DNA of 64,000 nucleotides from CAZCTO01 sp964501725 (GTDB taxonomy: Bacteria > Bacillota > Clostridia > Saccharofermentanales > Saccharofermentanaceae): positions 1 to 64,000 of the forward strand of contig CAZCTO010000005.1 of the NCBI GenBank assembly GCA_964501725.1, read 5' to 3'. The notes under the pieces were generated by a model. The model was given only the letters and a program-made list of their open reading frames with translations, did no database searches and was not told where the DNA came from. The number at the start of each line of letters is the position of its first letter. The first letter of the stretch is position 1. This document shows positions 15,346 through 24,472 of the stretch, piece after piece. Both the position numbers and the translations under genes were made by a program.

Positions 15346-16961
15346 CTCTCCTTATTCATATTGATTGCGGTGACTGCAGTCTTTTCGACTGCAAGCGCGC
15401 TGATATAGTCACTCAAGAAACGATTGAAGCCTACCACATCATCGGGATCCGGTTTCTGCATGCTGCCCTTTGTGCCGGCAAATACATGTTCTGACAAATA
15501 ATCTTCGAGCGATTGTCCCTCGGCTTTACACTGCATAAACTGTGCAAGCAGTGCCATGCCCCAAGGTCCGCCCTCTCCCGCTGTTTCCATCACCGAAACC
15601 GGTGTATTCAGTGCGCCCGCAAGCATCTTCTGCCCGACCAGCGGTGTTTTGAAAAGTCCCCCGTGACCCAGAAGACTATCCAGATGTACCTTTTCCTGCT
15701 CGAAAAGGATGTCCATTCCGAGCCTTAACGAGGCTACGGTTGAGTACAGCTGAACCCGGGCGAAATTAGCAAGGTTCAGTTTTGCATCGGGTCTGCGTAC
15801 AAAAAGCGGACGACCCTCTGATAAACCGGTTACAGGCTCCCCGGAGTAATAATTAATATTAATAAGGCCTCCGCAATCGGCGTCGCCTTCGAGCGCTTTT
15901 TGATAGAACATATCATATAACTGAGGCTTTGTCAGATTAGCGCCGGCCATATCCGACAGCTCTCCTAAAAGGCGAACCCAGGCATCCAGATCAGAAGTAC
16001 ATGTATTGCAGTGAACCATGGCAACCGGCATTCCCGCCGGCGTCGTCACCATGTCAATTTCCGGATGCATTTTAGATAGCGGCTTTTCGAGCACAGCCAT
16101 CGCAAACACCGATGTGCCCGCCGAAATGTTTCCCGTGCGGGGCTTGATACTATTTGTCGCCACCATACCGGTTCCCGCGTCGCCCTCGGGAGGACAAAGC
16201 GGAATGCCGGGTTGCAATACGCCGGACGGATCAAGTCGTCCGGCTCCCTCTGCGGTGAGTGTCCCGGCATTCTGCCCCGCATACAAAACCTTTGGCAAAA
16301 TACGCTCCAGCTTGAACCGGAGCCCTTTATTCTGCAGAAGGCTGTTAAACTTGCCCATCATCGGCGCATCATAATTACCGGTATTGCTGTCAATCGGAAA
16401 CATTCCCGATGCTTCCCCGATACCGAGCACTTTGTTTCCCGTGAGTTGCCAATGGATATACCCGGCAAGTGTTGTCAGGAATGAGACATCTTTAACATGT
16501 TCTTCACCGTTCAATATCGCCTGATAGAGATGAGCGATACTCCATCGCTGAGGAATATTGAATTCGAAAAGGCTTGTGAGCTCTTCGGCTGCCTGCTCCG
16601 ATGTAGTATTACGCCAGGTTCTGAAAGGAGCCAGTTGCTCTTCGGCCTCGTTGAACGGTAAATAACCGTGCATCATGGCAGAAAAACCGATCGCGCCAAT
16701 CGTTGTCAGTTGTCTGCCATAACTCGTCCGTACCTTGTCTGCCAGTTTTTGATAACTGTCCTGAACTCCGGTCCACGCATCTTCCAGACTATATGTCCAG
16801 TAACCGTTTTCCAGCTTGTTTTCCCAATCGTGTGCACCGGATGCAAGCACTTGATGATCCGGACCGATCAGGACGGCCTTAATGCGCGTTGATCCCAATT
16901 CAATTCCCAGGTATGTATGTCCATCTGCAATGATTTGTGCTTTTTTGCTATCGAATTCCAA
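15342..16961 (-). CDS. araB: Ribulokinase (FGGY family)
   Basis: This 539-residue FGGY-type kinase phosphorylates L-ribulose. It shows LGIELGSTRIKAVLIG (phosphate 1 loop), IGFSAMMHGYLP, the sugar-binding FRTWRNTTSEQAAEEL, then GNISAGTSVFAMAVL, and the C-terminal GEGGPWGMALLAQF. This is the form often found in Firmicutes, closer to xylulokinase-like AraB than to the E. coli type. Its place between araR and araA, overlapping araA, settles the assignment. Confidence 0.92.
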   Translation of the reverse strand: MEFDSKKAQIIADGHTYLGIELGSTRIKAVLIGPDHQVLASGAHDWENKLENGYWTYSLEDAWTGVQDSYQKLADKVRTSYGRQLTTIGAIGFSAMMHGYLPFNEAEEQLAPFRTWRNTTSEQAAEELTSLFEFNIPQRWSIAHLYQAILNGEEHVKDVSFLTTLAGYIHWQLTGNKVLGIGEASGMFPIDSNTGNYDAPMMGKFNSLLQNKGLRFKLERILPKVLYAGQNAGTLTAEGAGRLDPSGVLQPGIPLCPPEGDAGTGMVATNSIKPRTGNISAGTSVFAMAVLEKPLSKMHPEIDMVTTPAGMPVAMVHCNTCTSDLDAWVRLLGELSDMAGANLTKPQLYDMFYQKALEGDADCGGLININYYSGEPVTGLSEGRPLFVRRPDAKLNLANFARVQLYSTVASLRLGMDILFEQEKVHLDSLLGHGGLFKTPLVGQKMLAGALNTPVSVMETAGEGGPWGMALLAQFMQCKAEGQSLEDYLSEHVFAGTKGSMQKPDPDDVVGFNRFLSDYISALAVEKTAVTAINMNKES

Positions 16962-17005
16962 TTGGCGTCCTCCCGTCCGTATATATTTTTCCTTATCAAT
17001 ACTGT

Positions 17006-18058
17006 TTATCTGGTACTTTCCCTTTCAACAAATCCCCACGGCATTACGCATGATGTTTCTGTGGCGCCATCAAGCATATTCAGAAGCTTTTCAGCGGCCA
17101 TACGTCCGAGTCTCTCTTTGGGATAATCCAGAGATGTTACCTTAACGGCGGCAATCTCAGACAGCGTACTGTTATCAAAGCTTATCACTGCCATATCCTG
17201 CGGAACCCGAACTCCGTTCCTGCGCAACAGTTCGATCAATCTGACCGCCACTTGGTCGTTATAACAGATGACTGCCGTACAGTCTTTGACAATATCGAGT
17301 GCAAATGTCTCAATCAGTTTGCTCTGATCAACTGTCGTGTACCAAAGAACATTGTCATCATGCACACATAATTCGCTGTCGATCATGGCAGCTGCCATTC
17401 CGGCATAACGTCCGAGTCCCTGGGCGTCATCGCTCTTGAAAATCCCGGCAATCTTCTTATGGCCTTTTCCGATCAGTAATTTACAGGCATCGTATCCACC
17501 CTGACGATCATCCGAAATCACACAAACCGAATGTTGAAGCTCCGGATAAACACCATTAATAAATACGACCGGTAAACCCATTTCATCAATTTCCTTATAC
17601 AGATCAATGTTAGGGTTGGGAAGTGCTGTCTTTGTCCCTTCAATAATAAACCCGTCAATATTCTTCTTCAAAAACTCTTTGAGCAAACGTCTTTCGTTAT
17701 CGACACGGTTCTGTGTAGATGCCACAACAGATGCATATTGCTTGCTTGCCAGTGCCTTTTCAATGCCATTTAAGACCATCGGGAAAATGTAGTCCGAGAT
17801 ATAAGTCGTAATAACGGCTATATTGTGGCTCTTCGGCCGCTTGTTCACCTGCTTGACATATGTACCGCTTCCGCGAACACGCTCCGTCAATCCTTCTCTC
17901 TCCAAAAGCAACATTGCCTGCCGTACCGTCTGGCGACTGATGCCGAGTTCACGAGTCAACTCATTCTCGCTCGGTAGTTTCTGACCGGCATTGTATTTAC
18001 CGCTAAGCATGCCTTCCCTTAGATCATTTGCCAGTGTTACGTACTTATGTTGTTCCAC
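17006..18058 (-). CDS. araR: GntR/LacI-type arabinose repressor
   Basis: This 350-residue regulator has an N-terminal GntR winged helix (about 5-70, LPSENELTRELGISRQTVRQAMLLLEREGL) joined to a LacI-type sugar-sensing domain (about 80-345, starting NIAVITTYISDYIFPMVLNGIE). That combination is characteristic of AraR. The GTG at 18058 is preferred because AAAGGGG lies 6-7 nt upstream; a TTG at 18106 would add 16 residues. In Bacillus AraR represses arabinose genes and is released by L-arabinose. Here it lies inside the operon, between transporter and enzyme genes, so it probably controls its own expression. Confidence 0.88.
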   Translation of the reverse strand: MEQHKYVTLANDLREGMLSGKYNAGQKLPSENELTRELGISRQTVRQAMLLLEREGLTERVRGSGTYVKQVNKRPKSHNIAVITTYISDYIFPMVLNGIEKALASKQYASVVASTQNRVDNERRLLKEFLKKNIDGFIIEGTKTALPNPNIDLYKEIDEMGLPVVFINGVYPELQHSVCVISDDRQGGYDACKLLIGKGHKKIAGIFKSDDAQGLGRYAGMAAAMIDSELCVHDDNVLWYTTVDQSKLIETFALDIVKDCTAVICYNDQVAVRLIELLRRNGVRVPQDMAVISFDNSTLSEIAAVKVTSLDYPKERLGRMAAEKLLNMLDGATETSCVMPWGFVERESTR

Positions 18059-18135
18059 TACGTTCCCCTTTACGAGACTCAAGTTATTTCCTGCCCTATT
18101 ATGCAATAAGCAACAGCCCTATGAAACCATGCAAA

Positions 18136-19239
18136 TTACTTGTTTTTATCCTTACTTTTTATGAATTCCGGTAACTTTAGTTTGAAACCGCCATCCTTTT
18201 TGCCGACGGCAACCAGGATACTCTGAAGGACGATGAAGACAAACAGAAATGCCGAAGTAATAATGCGGGGCCATGAAGGATCTTTGATGCCAAGCAGAGG
18301 TACTACACGCTCTACAAGTCCGTTAATCAACACGCCGAAAAGCGTTCCGACCGGAGATCCGACACCGCCGCTGAGCATAGCACCGCCGATTACACTGGAT
18401 GAAATAGCGTCAATCTCGTAAGCCAGTCCGTTCCCGGGATTCCCGGATGGAGCCAGAAGCGTAAAAAGAAGGCCGCCGATACCTGCCAACAAACCACACA
18501 AGACATGTGCCAAAAACTTGGTTCTCTTCACATTCACTCCCATGAGAAGTGCGCTCTGTTTGTTTCCGCCGACCGCGTAAAGCGAGCGTCCGAACTTCGT
18601 GCGCTTCATCACAATAATCATTATAACAAGAACCAGCAGTGCCGTAATTGCTGCCGGAGTAAGGTAGGCAGTATCGCGTGTACCGTTTTTGCGCTCATTA
18701 AACAGAAAGGTAATATATATCTTCGTACTTGACCATTTCATAAACAGTTCATTTGTAATCGGGACAGACTTTGTTTTGATCATGCTGATCATTCCGCGGG
18801 CAAAAAACATTCCGGCAAGTGTTACAATGAACGGCTGAATTTCCATATAGGAAACCAGAAAACCCTGCACCACGCCGAATGCCAGACCGACGCAAAGTGC
18901 TGCCGGGATTGCCCAAAACGCGTTTAACCCTTTTTCCGTAAGCATCACGGCAACGACCATACTGACCAGGCCCGTTACACCGCCCACAGAAATATCAATG
19001 CTGCCGGTAATCATAACGGTAGTCAGGCCCAGAGCAAGCATCAGCAAATATGCTTTGTTATTAAAGAAGTTAAAAAACACGGAGTACTTGGCAAAATTGT
19101 TCTCTTTGAAAAGGACAAGAGAAATCGCATACAAAACAACATATAGAGAAATGGTGATCAGCAACAATATTTTGGTGTTGTCTAATCCTTTACGCTTTTT
19201 TAAAAGTGAGTGATCCAAATTCATATCCAAGCTGCTCAT
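18136..19239 (-). CDS. Sugar ABC transporter permease, YjfF/RbsC-like
   Basis: This 367-residue polytopic permease belongs to the BPD_transp_2 (ribose/galactose) family. It has the conserved ITGSIDISVGGVTGLVSMVVAV near the first third, GNKQSALLMGVNVKRTKFLAHVLCG, and AYEIDAISSSVIGGAMLSGGVGSPVGTLFG. It is the second permease of a YtfQRT-YjfF-type importer. The start overlaps the preceding permease stop by 4 nt. Context (araR, araB, araA and araD downstream) points to L-arabinose as substrate; the E. coli homologue carries galactofuranose. Confidence 0.88.
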   Translation of the reverse strand: MSSLDMNLDHSLLKKRKGLDNTKILLLITISLYVVLYAISLVLFKENNFAKYSVFFNFFNNKAYLLMLALGLTTVMITGSIDISVGGVTGLVSMVVAVMLTEKGLNAFWAIPAALCVGLAFGVVQGFLVSYMEIQPFIVTLAGMFFARGMISMIKTKSVPITNELFMKWSSTKIYITFLFNERKNGTRDTAYLTPAAITALLVLVIMIIVMKRTKFGRSLYAVGGNKQSALLMGVNVKRTKFLAHVLCGLLAGIGGLLFTLLAPSGNPGNGLAYEIDAISSSVIGGAMLSGGVGSPVGTLFGVLINGLVERVVPLLGIKDPSWPRIITSAFLFVFIVLQSILVAVGKKDGGFKLKLPEFIKSKDKNK

Positions 19240-20357
19240 TTCTCCTCCCCCCAGACATCCGGTTTTTTGATGAATGCCTTAATCTTACGGGTGCGTGTGT
19301 CGGTAAATGCTGCGAGTTTGCTTTTAAACACGTCGCTGCTTGCGACAATGATGATAACAATGATCACTGCTTTAAAAACATTCAGCTGATCCGCGCGTAC
19401 GCTCATGGCATAAAGTGTGGTGGTAATCGCCTGAACCGTATATGCACCGATCACAGATCCGGCAATGCTGAATTTACCTCCACCCAACATGTTCCCGCCC
19501 AAGGCCACTGCCAGGATGGCATCCATTTCTATATAAAGCCCGAGCTCGCCCGAGTTGACACTCCCTACTCCGCTTGAACCGACAAGTCCGGCAACTCCGG
19601 CCAACACGCCGCAAAAAACGAATGCCATGAACTTAATTGCCGCTGAATTGAGACCGACGAGCCTGGATGCGGAGCCGTTGATTCCGACGCTCTCAATAAA
19701 CATACCCAAGCTGGTTCGTTTTGTGATAAGCAATACGATTATCACCATAAGAATCGAGACCAGAATCGTTGTTCTGACCGGAACACCCGGTATCTGAACA
19801 CCCAGATATTTGAACACCGGATTCTGATTATAAATGGTCTGACCGTATGTAATTTGCTTTGCAATCGACCGGCCGGCCGTAAACAAAATCAAGGATGCGA
19901 TCATCGGTTGAATCTTCAATACCGATACCATGAACCCGTTGAACACACCGCACAGCGCTCCGCCTAAAAGACCGACGACCAACGCCAATGCATAAGGATT
20001 ATGAAAGACCGCGGTTCTGTATTCGGATCCGTTCAGCATCAGTCCGCAAAAGCTTGCTGAGATCGCCATAATGGCACCGACACTGATATCCTGACCTCCG
20101 CTGGCGGCTGTAATCAATGTCATCCCTAACGTTACGATAACCAGTTCGCTTGCTTCATCCAGAATGGTCGGGATATACCCGGAAAGCAGTCCGTTTGTCA
20201 TTGAAATATTGAAAAATGACGGAGTCGTGATGACATTCTGAATCACAACAATGAGTAAAACCACTAACGGAAATACCAGACGACTCGTAAGAATCTTCTT
20301 AATACTCAGTCCCGTGGACTGTTTGCGATAATCTATTTTCTTATTCTCTGCAACCAT
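19236..20357 (-). CDS. Sugar ABC transporter permease, YtfT-like
   Basis: This permease of about 373 residues belongs to the same family as the next gene. Conserved segments are TLGMTLITAASGGQDISVGAIMAISA, SVGINGSASRLVGLNSAAIKFMAFVFCGVLAGVAGL and YIEMDAILAVALGGNMLGGGKFS. The ATG at 20357 follows GGAGGAGA at good spacing; a TTG at 20378 is less likely. The gene overlaps the ATPase gene by 17 nt. Two different permease subunits are typical of the YtfT/YjfF heterodimer. Confidence 0.88.
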   Translation of the reverse strand: MVAENKKIDYRKQSTGLSIKKILTSRLVFPLVVLLIVVIQNVITTPSFFNISMTNGLLSGYIPTILDEASELVIVTLGMTLITAASGGQDISVGAIMAISASFCGLMLNGSEYRTAVFHNPYALALVVGLLGGALCGVFNGFMVSVLKIQPMIASLILFTAGRSIAKQITYGQTIYNQNPVFKYLGVQIPGVPVRTTILVSILMVIIVLLITKRTSLGMFIESVGINGSASRLVGLNSAAIKFMAFVFCGVLAGVAGLVGSSGVGSVNSGELGLYIEMDAILAVALGGNMLGGGKFSIAGSVIGAYTVQAITTTLYAMSVRADQLNVFKAVIIVIIIVASSDVFKSKLAAFTDTRTRKIKAFIKKPDVWGEEK

Positions 20358-21894
20358 TGTTGCTGTCTCCTCCCGCAATTGTCCGCATTATGATTTCCTG
20401 ATTCATATCATTACCTTTAAGCTCTCCGACTTTGTGCCTGTCCCGCATTACAACGATCTTTGAACCGGTGCGCAACATTTCCTCCATCTCGGAAGAAATA
20501 AACGCAATACTCTTCCCTTCTCCCGCCAGTTTCAATATCATTTTTTGGATTTCTGTTTTAGTTCCGATATCAATACCGCGTGTAGGCTCATCCAAAATCA
20601 GGAACGACGGATTCGTCAGAAGCCAACGTGCGAGAATAACCTTTTGCTGATTACCGCCGGAAAGACTCTTAATCGGTGTTTCACGACTGGCTGTCTTGAT
20701 GCTGAGCAGATTAATATACTCGTCCGCAAATCTCTCGGTTTCTTTCCTTTTCATCTTTCTGAATAAGCCATACTTCGTCTGAAGAGCAATAATAATGTTT
20801 TCCCGCACCGACAGATCCGCAATAATACCGTCGGCTTTTCTGTCCTCAGGCAAATAAGCCATTCCCCGCTTCATTGCGTCCAAAGGCTTTCTGATCCTGA
20901 CAGGTTTCCCGTTTATCAATAATCTTCCATGGATCGCCTTATCGGCACCGTATATGGAGCGAACAAGTTCACTTCGACCGGATCCGAGAAGGCCGCTGAA
21001 TCCGACAACCTCGCCCTTGTGCATCTTGAGATCAAAGGGTGCAATTCTGGATGTTCCGCTGGAAAGACTCCGGGCTTCAATCATCGGCTCTTCAGTTTCG
21101 GATACACCCGACTCTTCTTTTTCTACTTTAAGGTTTTCGAGGATTTCGAGATCCTTACCGATCATTTTCATAACCAGTTCAAGACGCGGCAGATTCTCAG
21201 TCAAATATTCTCCGACAAGCTCACCATTTCGCAATACAGTGATACGGTCACATACCTCATAAACCTGCTCAAGAAAATGAGTGATATAAATGATTCCGAC
21301 GCCTTGTGCTTTAAGCTGCCTCATCAGCACATAAAGCTTCTTCACTTCATCTTCATCAAGAGAGGATGTCGGTTCATCCAGTATCAGAACCTTACAATTG
21401 GTATTCACCGCACGGGCGATTGCGATCATCTGTTGAATCGCAATCGAGCAACTGTCGAGTTGTGAAGTAGGAGATGCTGAAATATTAAGCTTCTTGAGCA
21501 ATTCGGCGGCTTGCTTATTCATTTTCCGCCAACTGATTAAGCCAAGTGAACGCGGCTCGCGCCCCAGGAAAAGATTTTCAGCAACGGTAAGATTCGGGCA
21601 AAGATTAACTTCCTGATAAACAGTACTGATACAGTGCTTCTGTGCGTCTTGAGGGGAGTGTATAACTACAGGATTCCCTTCGATTGTGACGATGCCTTCG
21701 TCCATCGGATGAACGCCGGTCAGCACCTTGATCAGTGTTGATTTACCGGCTCCGTTTTCGCCCATCAACGCATGGATCTCACCTCTGCGCAGTTTAAAAT
21801 CAACATTGTTCAGTGCGCGAACCCCGGGAAATGATTTCCCTATACCGGCCATCGTCAGGAAGACGATGTCTTGAGTCTGCTCTTCCATTCCCAT
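20341..21894 (-). CDS. Sugar ABC transporter ATPase, YtfR/MglA-like (two ATPase domains)
   Basis: This 517-residue protein is a fused double ATPase of the ribose/galactose importer class. Domain 1 has Walker A GENGAGKSTL near 47 and Walker B KVLILDEPTSSLDEDE. Domain 2 has the usual degenerate Walker A (GLLGSGRSELVR), signature LSGGNQQKV and FLILDEPTRGIDIG. It energises the two permeases encoded next. It stands 227 bp after the binding-protein gene, separated by a strong hairpin. Confidence 0.92.
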   Translation of the reverse strand: MGMEEQTQDIVFLTMAGIGKSFPGVRALNNVDFKLRRGEIHALMGENGAGKSTLIKVLTGVHPMDEGIVTIEGNPVVIHSPQDAQKHCISTVYQEVNLCPNLTVAENLFLGREPRSLGLISWRKMNKQAAELLKKLNISASPTSQLDSCSIAIQQMIAIARAVNTNCKVLILDEPTSSLDEDEVKKLYVLMRQLKAQGVGIIYITHFLEQVYEVCDRITVLRNGELVGEYLTENLPRLELVMKMIGKDLEILENLKVEKEESGVSETEEPMIEARSLSSGTSRIAPFDLKMHKGEVVGFSGLLGSGRSELVRSIYGADKAIHGRLLINGKPVRIRKPLDAMKRGMAYLPEDRKADGIIADLSVRENIIIALQTKYGLFRKMKRKETERFADEYINLLSIKTASRETPIKSLSGGNQQKVILARWLLTNPSFLILDEPTRGIDIGTKTEIQKMILKLAGEGKSIAFISSEMEEMLRTGSKIVVMRDRHKVGELKGNDMNQEIIMRTIAGGDSNNGCRE

Positions 21895-21961
21895 ACACCC
21901 AATCCTCTTCCAATCAGTATTTATGTATTATATACAGCAAGGAATTCTTCGCTAATAAAAT

Positions 21962-22063
21962 ATGGGATACCCAATGATCTAAACGTATCTATTCATCGGA
22001 TATCCCATGTGTTATTTACGGCTTCGATCCGGTGGAATCCAAGGGTAAACCTTGGATTCCACC
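21962..22063 (-). promoter_or_regulatory. Two hairpins between the binding-protein and ATPase genes
   Basis: A perfect 14-bp stem, GGTGGAATCCAAGG (22031-22044) with CCTTGGATTCCACC (22050-22063), has a 5-nt loop and no T-run. A second inverted repeat, ATGGGATA (21962-21969) with TATCCCAT (22001-22008), follows in the direction of transcription. Such hairpins after a binding-protein gene usually protect its mRNA and lower expression of the membrane parts, as in malE-malF type operons. That role is inferred here. Confidence 0.65.
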
Positions 22064-22121
22064 AGTCGAATTCTAAAAACAGCCAAACTTCTGTATCGCC
22101 GTTTTCGTTATGTCGTAAGGA

Positions 22122-23156
22122 TTAGTAAAGACGTGCGTCAATGATTTCCTGGGTAATGGTGTCATAATAGAATGCTGTCTCATCGATGGATTCTTTCTTC
22201 GCGGGAGTTCCGCCGCCTTCGATCAGTTTTACAAGCTCAGCCGCTTTAGGTCCGAGCTGAGGATTGCACTCTACGTTACAATTGATTTTTCCTTCCAGGG
22301 TCATCTGCAGATAAGCTCTGTTCGCGTCGAAAGAAATGATGGCTACGCCGTCATCTCCGCCAACTTTGATACCGGCCTCTTCGAGAGCCTGAATGGCACC
22401 GTCTGCCATGTTGTCGTTTTCAGCGTATACAACATCGATCTTATCTTTATATTGCTGAATCCAGGAAGCCATAATTTCTTTGGCTGTGTCTGTGCTCCAT
22501 TCGCCAGTCTGACGGGCAACCAGACTCCAGTTGCTGTTCTTCGCAAGAGCGTCATCAAGAGCCTGGCTGCGTCCTACCTGAGCAGAAGCGCCCAATTGGC
22601 CCTGAAGGTTAACGATTCCAACTTCTTCGTCTGCGGTGAAACGTGTAGAGATCCAATCAGTAGCTTTAACGCCTTCGTTGTAGAAGCCGCCGCCGACCCA
22701 GCAAACATACAGATCTTCGCTGGCGTTGATGGTACGATCCATCAGAATAACGGGAATGCCTGCATCTTTTGCGTTTCCAAGAACGGTATCCCAACCATCC
22801 ATATTAACAGCAGCGATGATAATGTAGTCAACTTCCTGATCAATGAAGCCCTGGACATCGGCCAACTGTTTTGCGGCATCATTGTTGGAGTCAGCCATTG
22901 TCAGTTTGAAGCCGTTTGCCTCGCTGAATGCTTCCTGCATAGAGGCTGTGTTTGCTTTGCGCCAGTCGGACTCATCCGCTTTGCACTGTGCAAAACCTAC
23001 GGTGATCAGTTCGGCTGTCGGCTCTTTGGTTGTCGTAGTTGCATCCGGTTTTGCTGTCGTTGTTGGCGCTGTTGTAGCTGCGGGTTCTTCCGTAGTACAG
23101 GCAACAAGAGAGAAAGTCAGAAGCATTACAAGCACCAGACAAATCAGTTTTTTCAT
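22122..23156 (-). CDS. Sugar-binding lipoprotein, YtfQ-like
   Basis: This 344-residue protein has a lipoprotein signal (lipobox VAC at about 18-20), a Thr-rich linker (about 27-48) and a LacI-fold sugar-binding domain. VGFAQCKADESDWRKANTASM, DYIIIAAVNMDGWDTVLGNAKDAGIPVILMDR and VYAENDNMADGAIQALEEAG match YtfQ-like binding proteins closely. It is the first gene of the arabinose operon and follows a good promoter. Arabinose is the likely ligand from context; YtfQ of E. coli binds galactofuranose. Confidence 0.9.
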   Translation of the reverse strand: MKKLICLVLVMLLTFSLVACTTEEPAATTAPTTTAKPDATTTTKEPTAELITVGFAQCKADESDWRKANTASMQEAFSEANGFKLTMADSNNDAAKQLADVQGFIDQEVDYIIIAAVNMDGWDTVLGNAKDAGIPVILMDRTINASEDLYVCWVGGGFYNEGVKATDWISTRFTADEEVGIVNLQGQLGASAQVGRSQALDDALAKNSNWSLVARQTGEWSTDTAKEIMASWIQQYKDKIDVVYAENDNMADGAIQALEEAGIKVGGDDGVAIISFDANRAYLQMTLEGKINCNVECNPQLGPKAAELVKLIEGGGTPAKKESIDETAFYYDTITQEIIDARLY

Positions 23157-23261
23157 GTTTTCTCCTCCTTGTGATGTGGGTAATAAGATTTGATGTTCTT
23201 TAAAGTTGCAGGTAGCATGGGATACTTACGTTATTGTTACCCGGAACCTTATTGTGCCCTC

Positions 23262-23291
23262 ATAATATATCCTCAGCTTCTTGGTTGTCAA
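23262..23291 (-). promoter_or_regulatory. Promoter of the arabinose operon
   Basis: On the minus strand TTGACA (plus 23286-23291) and TATTAT (plus 23262-23267), 18 nt apart, form a sigma-A promoter about 105 bp upstream of the binding-protein start. An ACAC-N5-GTGT element lies just upstream of the -35 (near 23293-23305) and could be an operator. The rest of this 409-bp gap holds AT-rich DNA and the hairpin repeat at 23464-23515. Confidence 0.7.
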
Positions 23292-23463
23292 TACACGTTT
23301 TGTGTTTTTGCACAATTTTATAATATCACCACAATACAACTTTGGTAAGAATGACGCGTTTTTAAATACATGTTGCTCACAACCTGGATAATCCAAGCAC
23401 AGTCGTTTCTTTCATGAATGCTGGTGATTTCTCCTTTTTATCCCCCCATATTCCGGAACGCAT

Positions 23464-23515
23464 AAAAAGGAGCTGTCTCACTCGACTTGGTTACAAGTCT
23501 TTTGAGACAGCCCCT
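23464..23515. repeat. Interspersed hairpin repeat, copy A
   Basis: GGAGCTGTCTCA...CGACTTG-GTTA-CAAGTC...TGAGACAGCCCC folds into a long stem. It has A-runs and T-runs outside and lies 50 bp after the ferritin stop codon. The same unit occurs at 53086-53134 and 63939-63994. It probably acts as a terminator for the minus-strand ferritin genes. Confidence 0.75.
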
Positions 23516-23565
23516 CGGGCATTTAAAAAGCATATTCTGATGCGGGTTGATCGAAGGCGACTTAC

Positions 23566-24078
23566 TCAGAGAACGAGTGATGCCGGTGTATAAACCCGGG
23601 CGCTCAGTTCCTGGTTCAACATATATAAACCCTTGGAATCTCCGCCGAAGAGTTCATACTTCTTAATCAAGTCCATTGAGCTCTTCTCTTCTTCACCCTG
23701 CTCTTTGACGAACCAATCCAGAAGCTGCATCGTCCGGAAATCTTTTTCGGAACTGGCAACCGAATAAATGTTGTTAATTGAGGCGGTTACTGTCTTTTCA
23801 TGATCCAATGTTGCCAGAAGCGGCGCTTTGAAATCAGCATAGTTACTCTCCGGGGCATCAATGGATGTCAGTATGACCTTCTCATCGTTATTGAGAAGAT
23901 ACTGTCTGAAAAGCATCGCATGGTCTCTTTCTTCCTGGGCTTGAACATAAAACCAGTTTTCAAAGCCGTCCAAGCTTTCGTCTGCATAATAACCGGATAT
24001 ATCCAAATACAGGTAGGCAGAATAAAGTTCTTTATTGATCTGTTCATTAATCAGCTTGACTATTTCATTACTTAACAT
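23566..24078 (-). CDS. ftnA: Ferritin
   Basis: This 170-residue four-helix protein is of the non-heme bacterial ferritin type. The ferroxidase-site residues appear in INKELYSAYLYLDISGYY (Glu17), QAQEERDHAMLFRQYLL (Glu and His near 50-53), and the later EKTVTASI and KEQGEEEKSSMDLI helices. No haem-binding Met as in bacterioferritin is evident. It oxidises and stores iron. It starts 3 bp after the BFD-like ferredoxin gene, so both form one operon for iron storage and release. Confidence 0.93.
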   Translation of the reverse strand: MLSNEIVKLINEQINKELYSAYLYLDISGYYADESLDGFENWFYVQAQEERDHAMLFRQYLLNNDEKVILTSIDAPESNYADFKAPLLATLDHEKTVTASINNIYSVASSEKDFRTMQLLDWFVKEQGEEEKSSMDLIKKYELFGGDSKGLYMLNQELSARVYTPASLVL

Positions 24079-24081
24079 ACT

Positions 24082-24291
24082 TCAATCCTCCGTATGAATT
24101 TCATGTTCCTCTTCAAATCTCTCGTACTTGCTCATAAACTTTTTTACTTTCTTCTTGCATTTTCCGCACTTCGCTCCTGCTCCGGTGATGTCCCTGACCT
24201 CGCGATATGAAGAGGCTCCTTTCCGCATAGCCTCGATAATTTCACCCTTGGTGACGTTCTTGCATTTGCAGATTACTTTACTCGGATTCAT
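24082..24291 (-). CDS. BFD-like [2Fe-2S] ferredoxin
   Basis: This protein of about 69 residues has the BFD (bacterioferritin-associated ferredoxin) cysteine set: CKC near 8-10 and CGKC near 41-44, with the helix-turn segment ITGAGAKC between. Such domains hold one [2Fe-2S] cluster and pass electrons, in Pseudomonas to ferritin-like shells to release iron. The adjacent ferritin supports the same job here. The start is uncertain: ATG 24291 or TTG 24312. A GAGG site is actually best placed for an ATG at 24298 that opens only a six-codon frame. Confidence 0.8.
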   Translation of the reverse strand: MNPSKVICKCKNVTKGEIIEAMRKGASSYREVRDITGAGAKCGKCKKKVKKFMSKYERFEEEHEIHTED

Positions 24292-24413
24292 AATCCATCT
24301 TGCTTTCCTCAAATATGTTGAAACATCTTTTCCTATTCCTTATTTTTTCATAATTCCCTCGTAACATCAAGAGCCCCCTCAAGATATCCGGTGAACTTTT
24401 ATTAATTCCCTCA

Positions 24414-24453
24414 CAAAAAAACCGCCTGCGCAAGTGAATTGCACGGGCGGTTA
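24414..24453 (-). terminator. Terminator of the DEAD-box helicase gene
   Basis: On the minus strand AACCGCCC...GGGCGGTT-type arms (plus AACCGCC at 24420-24426 and GGCGGTT at 24446-24452) are followed by seven Ts. It lies 20 bp past the helicase stop. Confidence 0.85.
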
Positions 24454-24472
24454 AAAGACGAGTGCTTATTGA

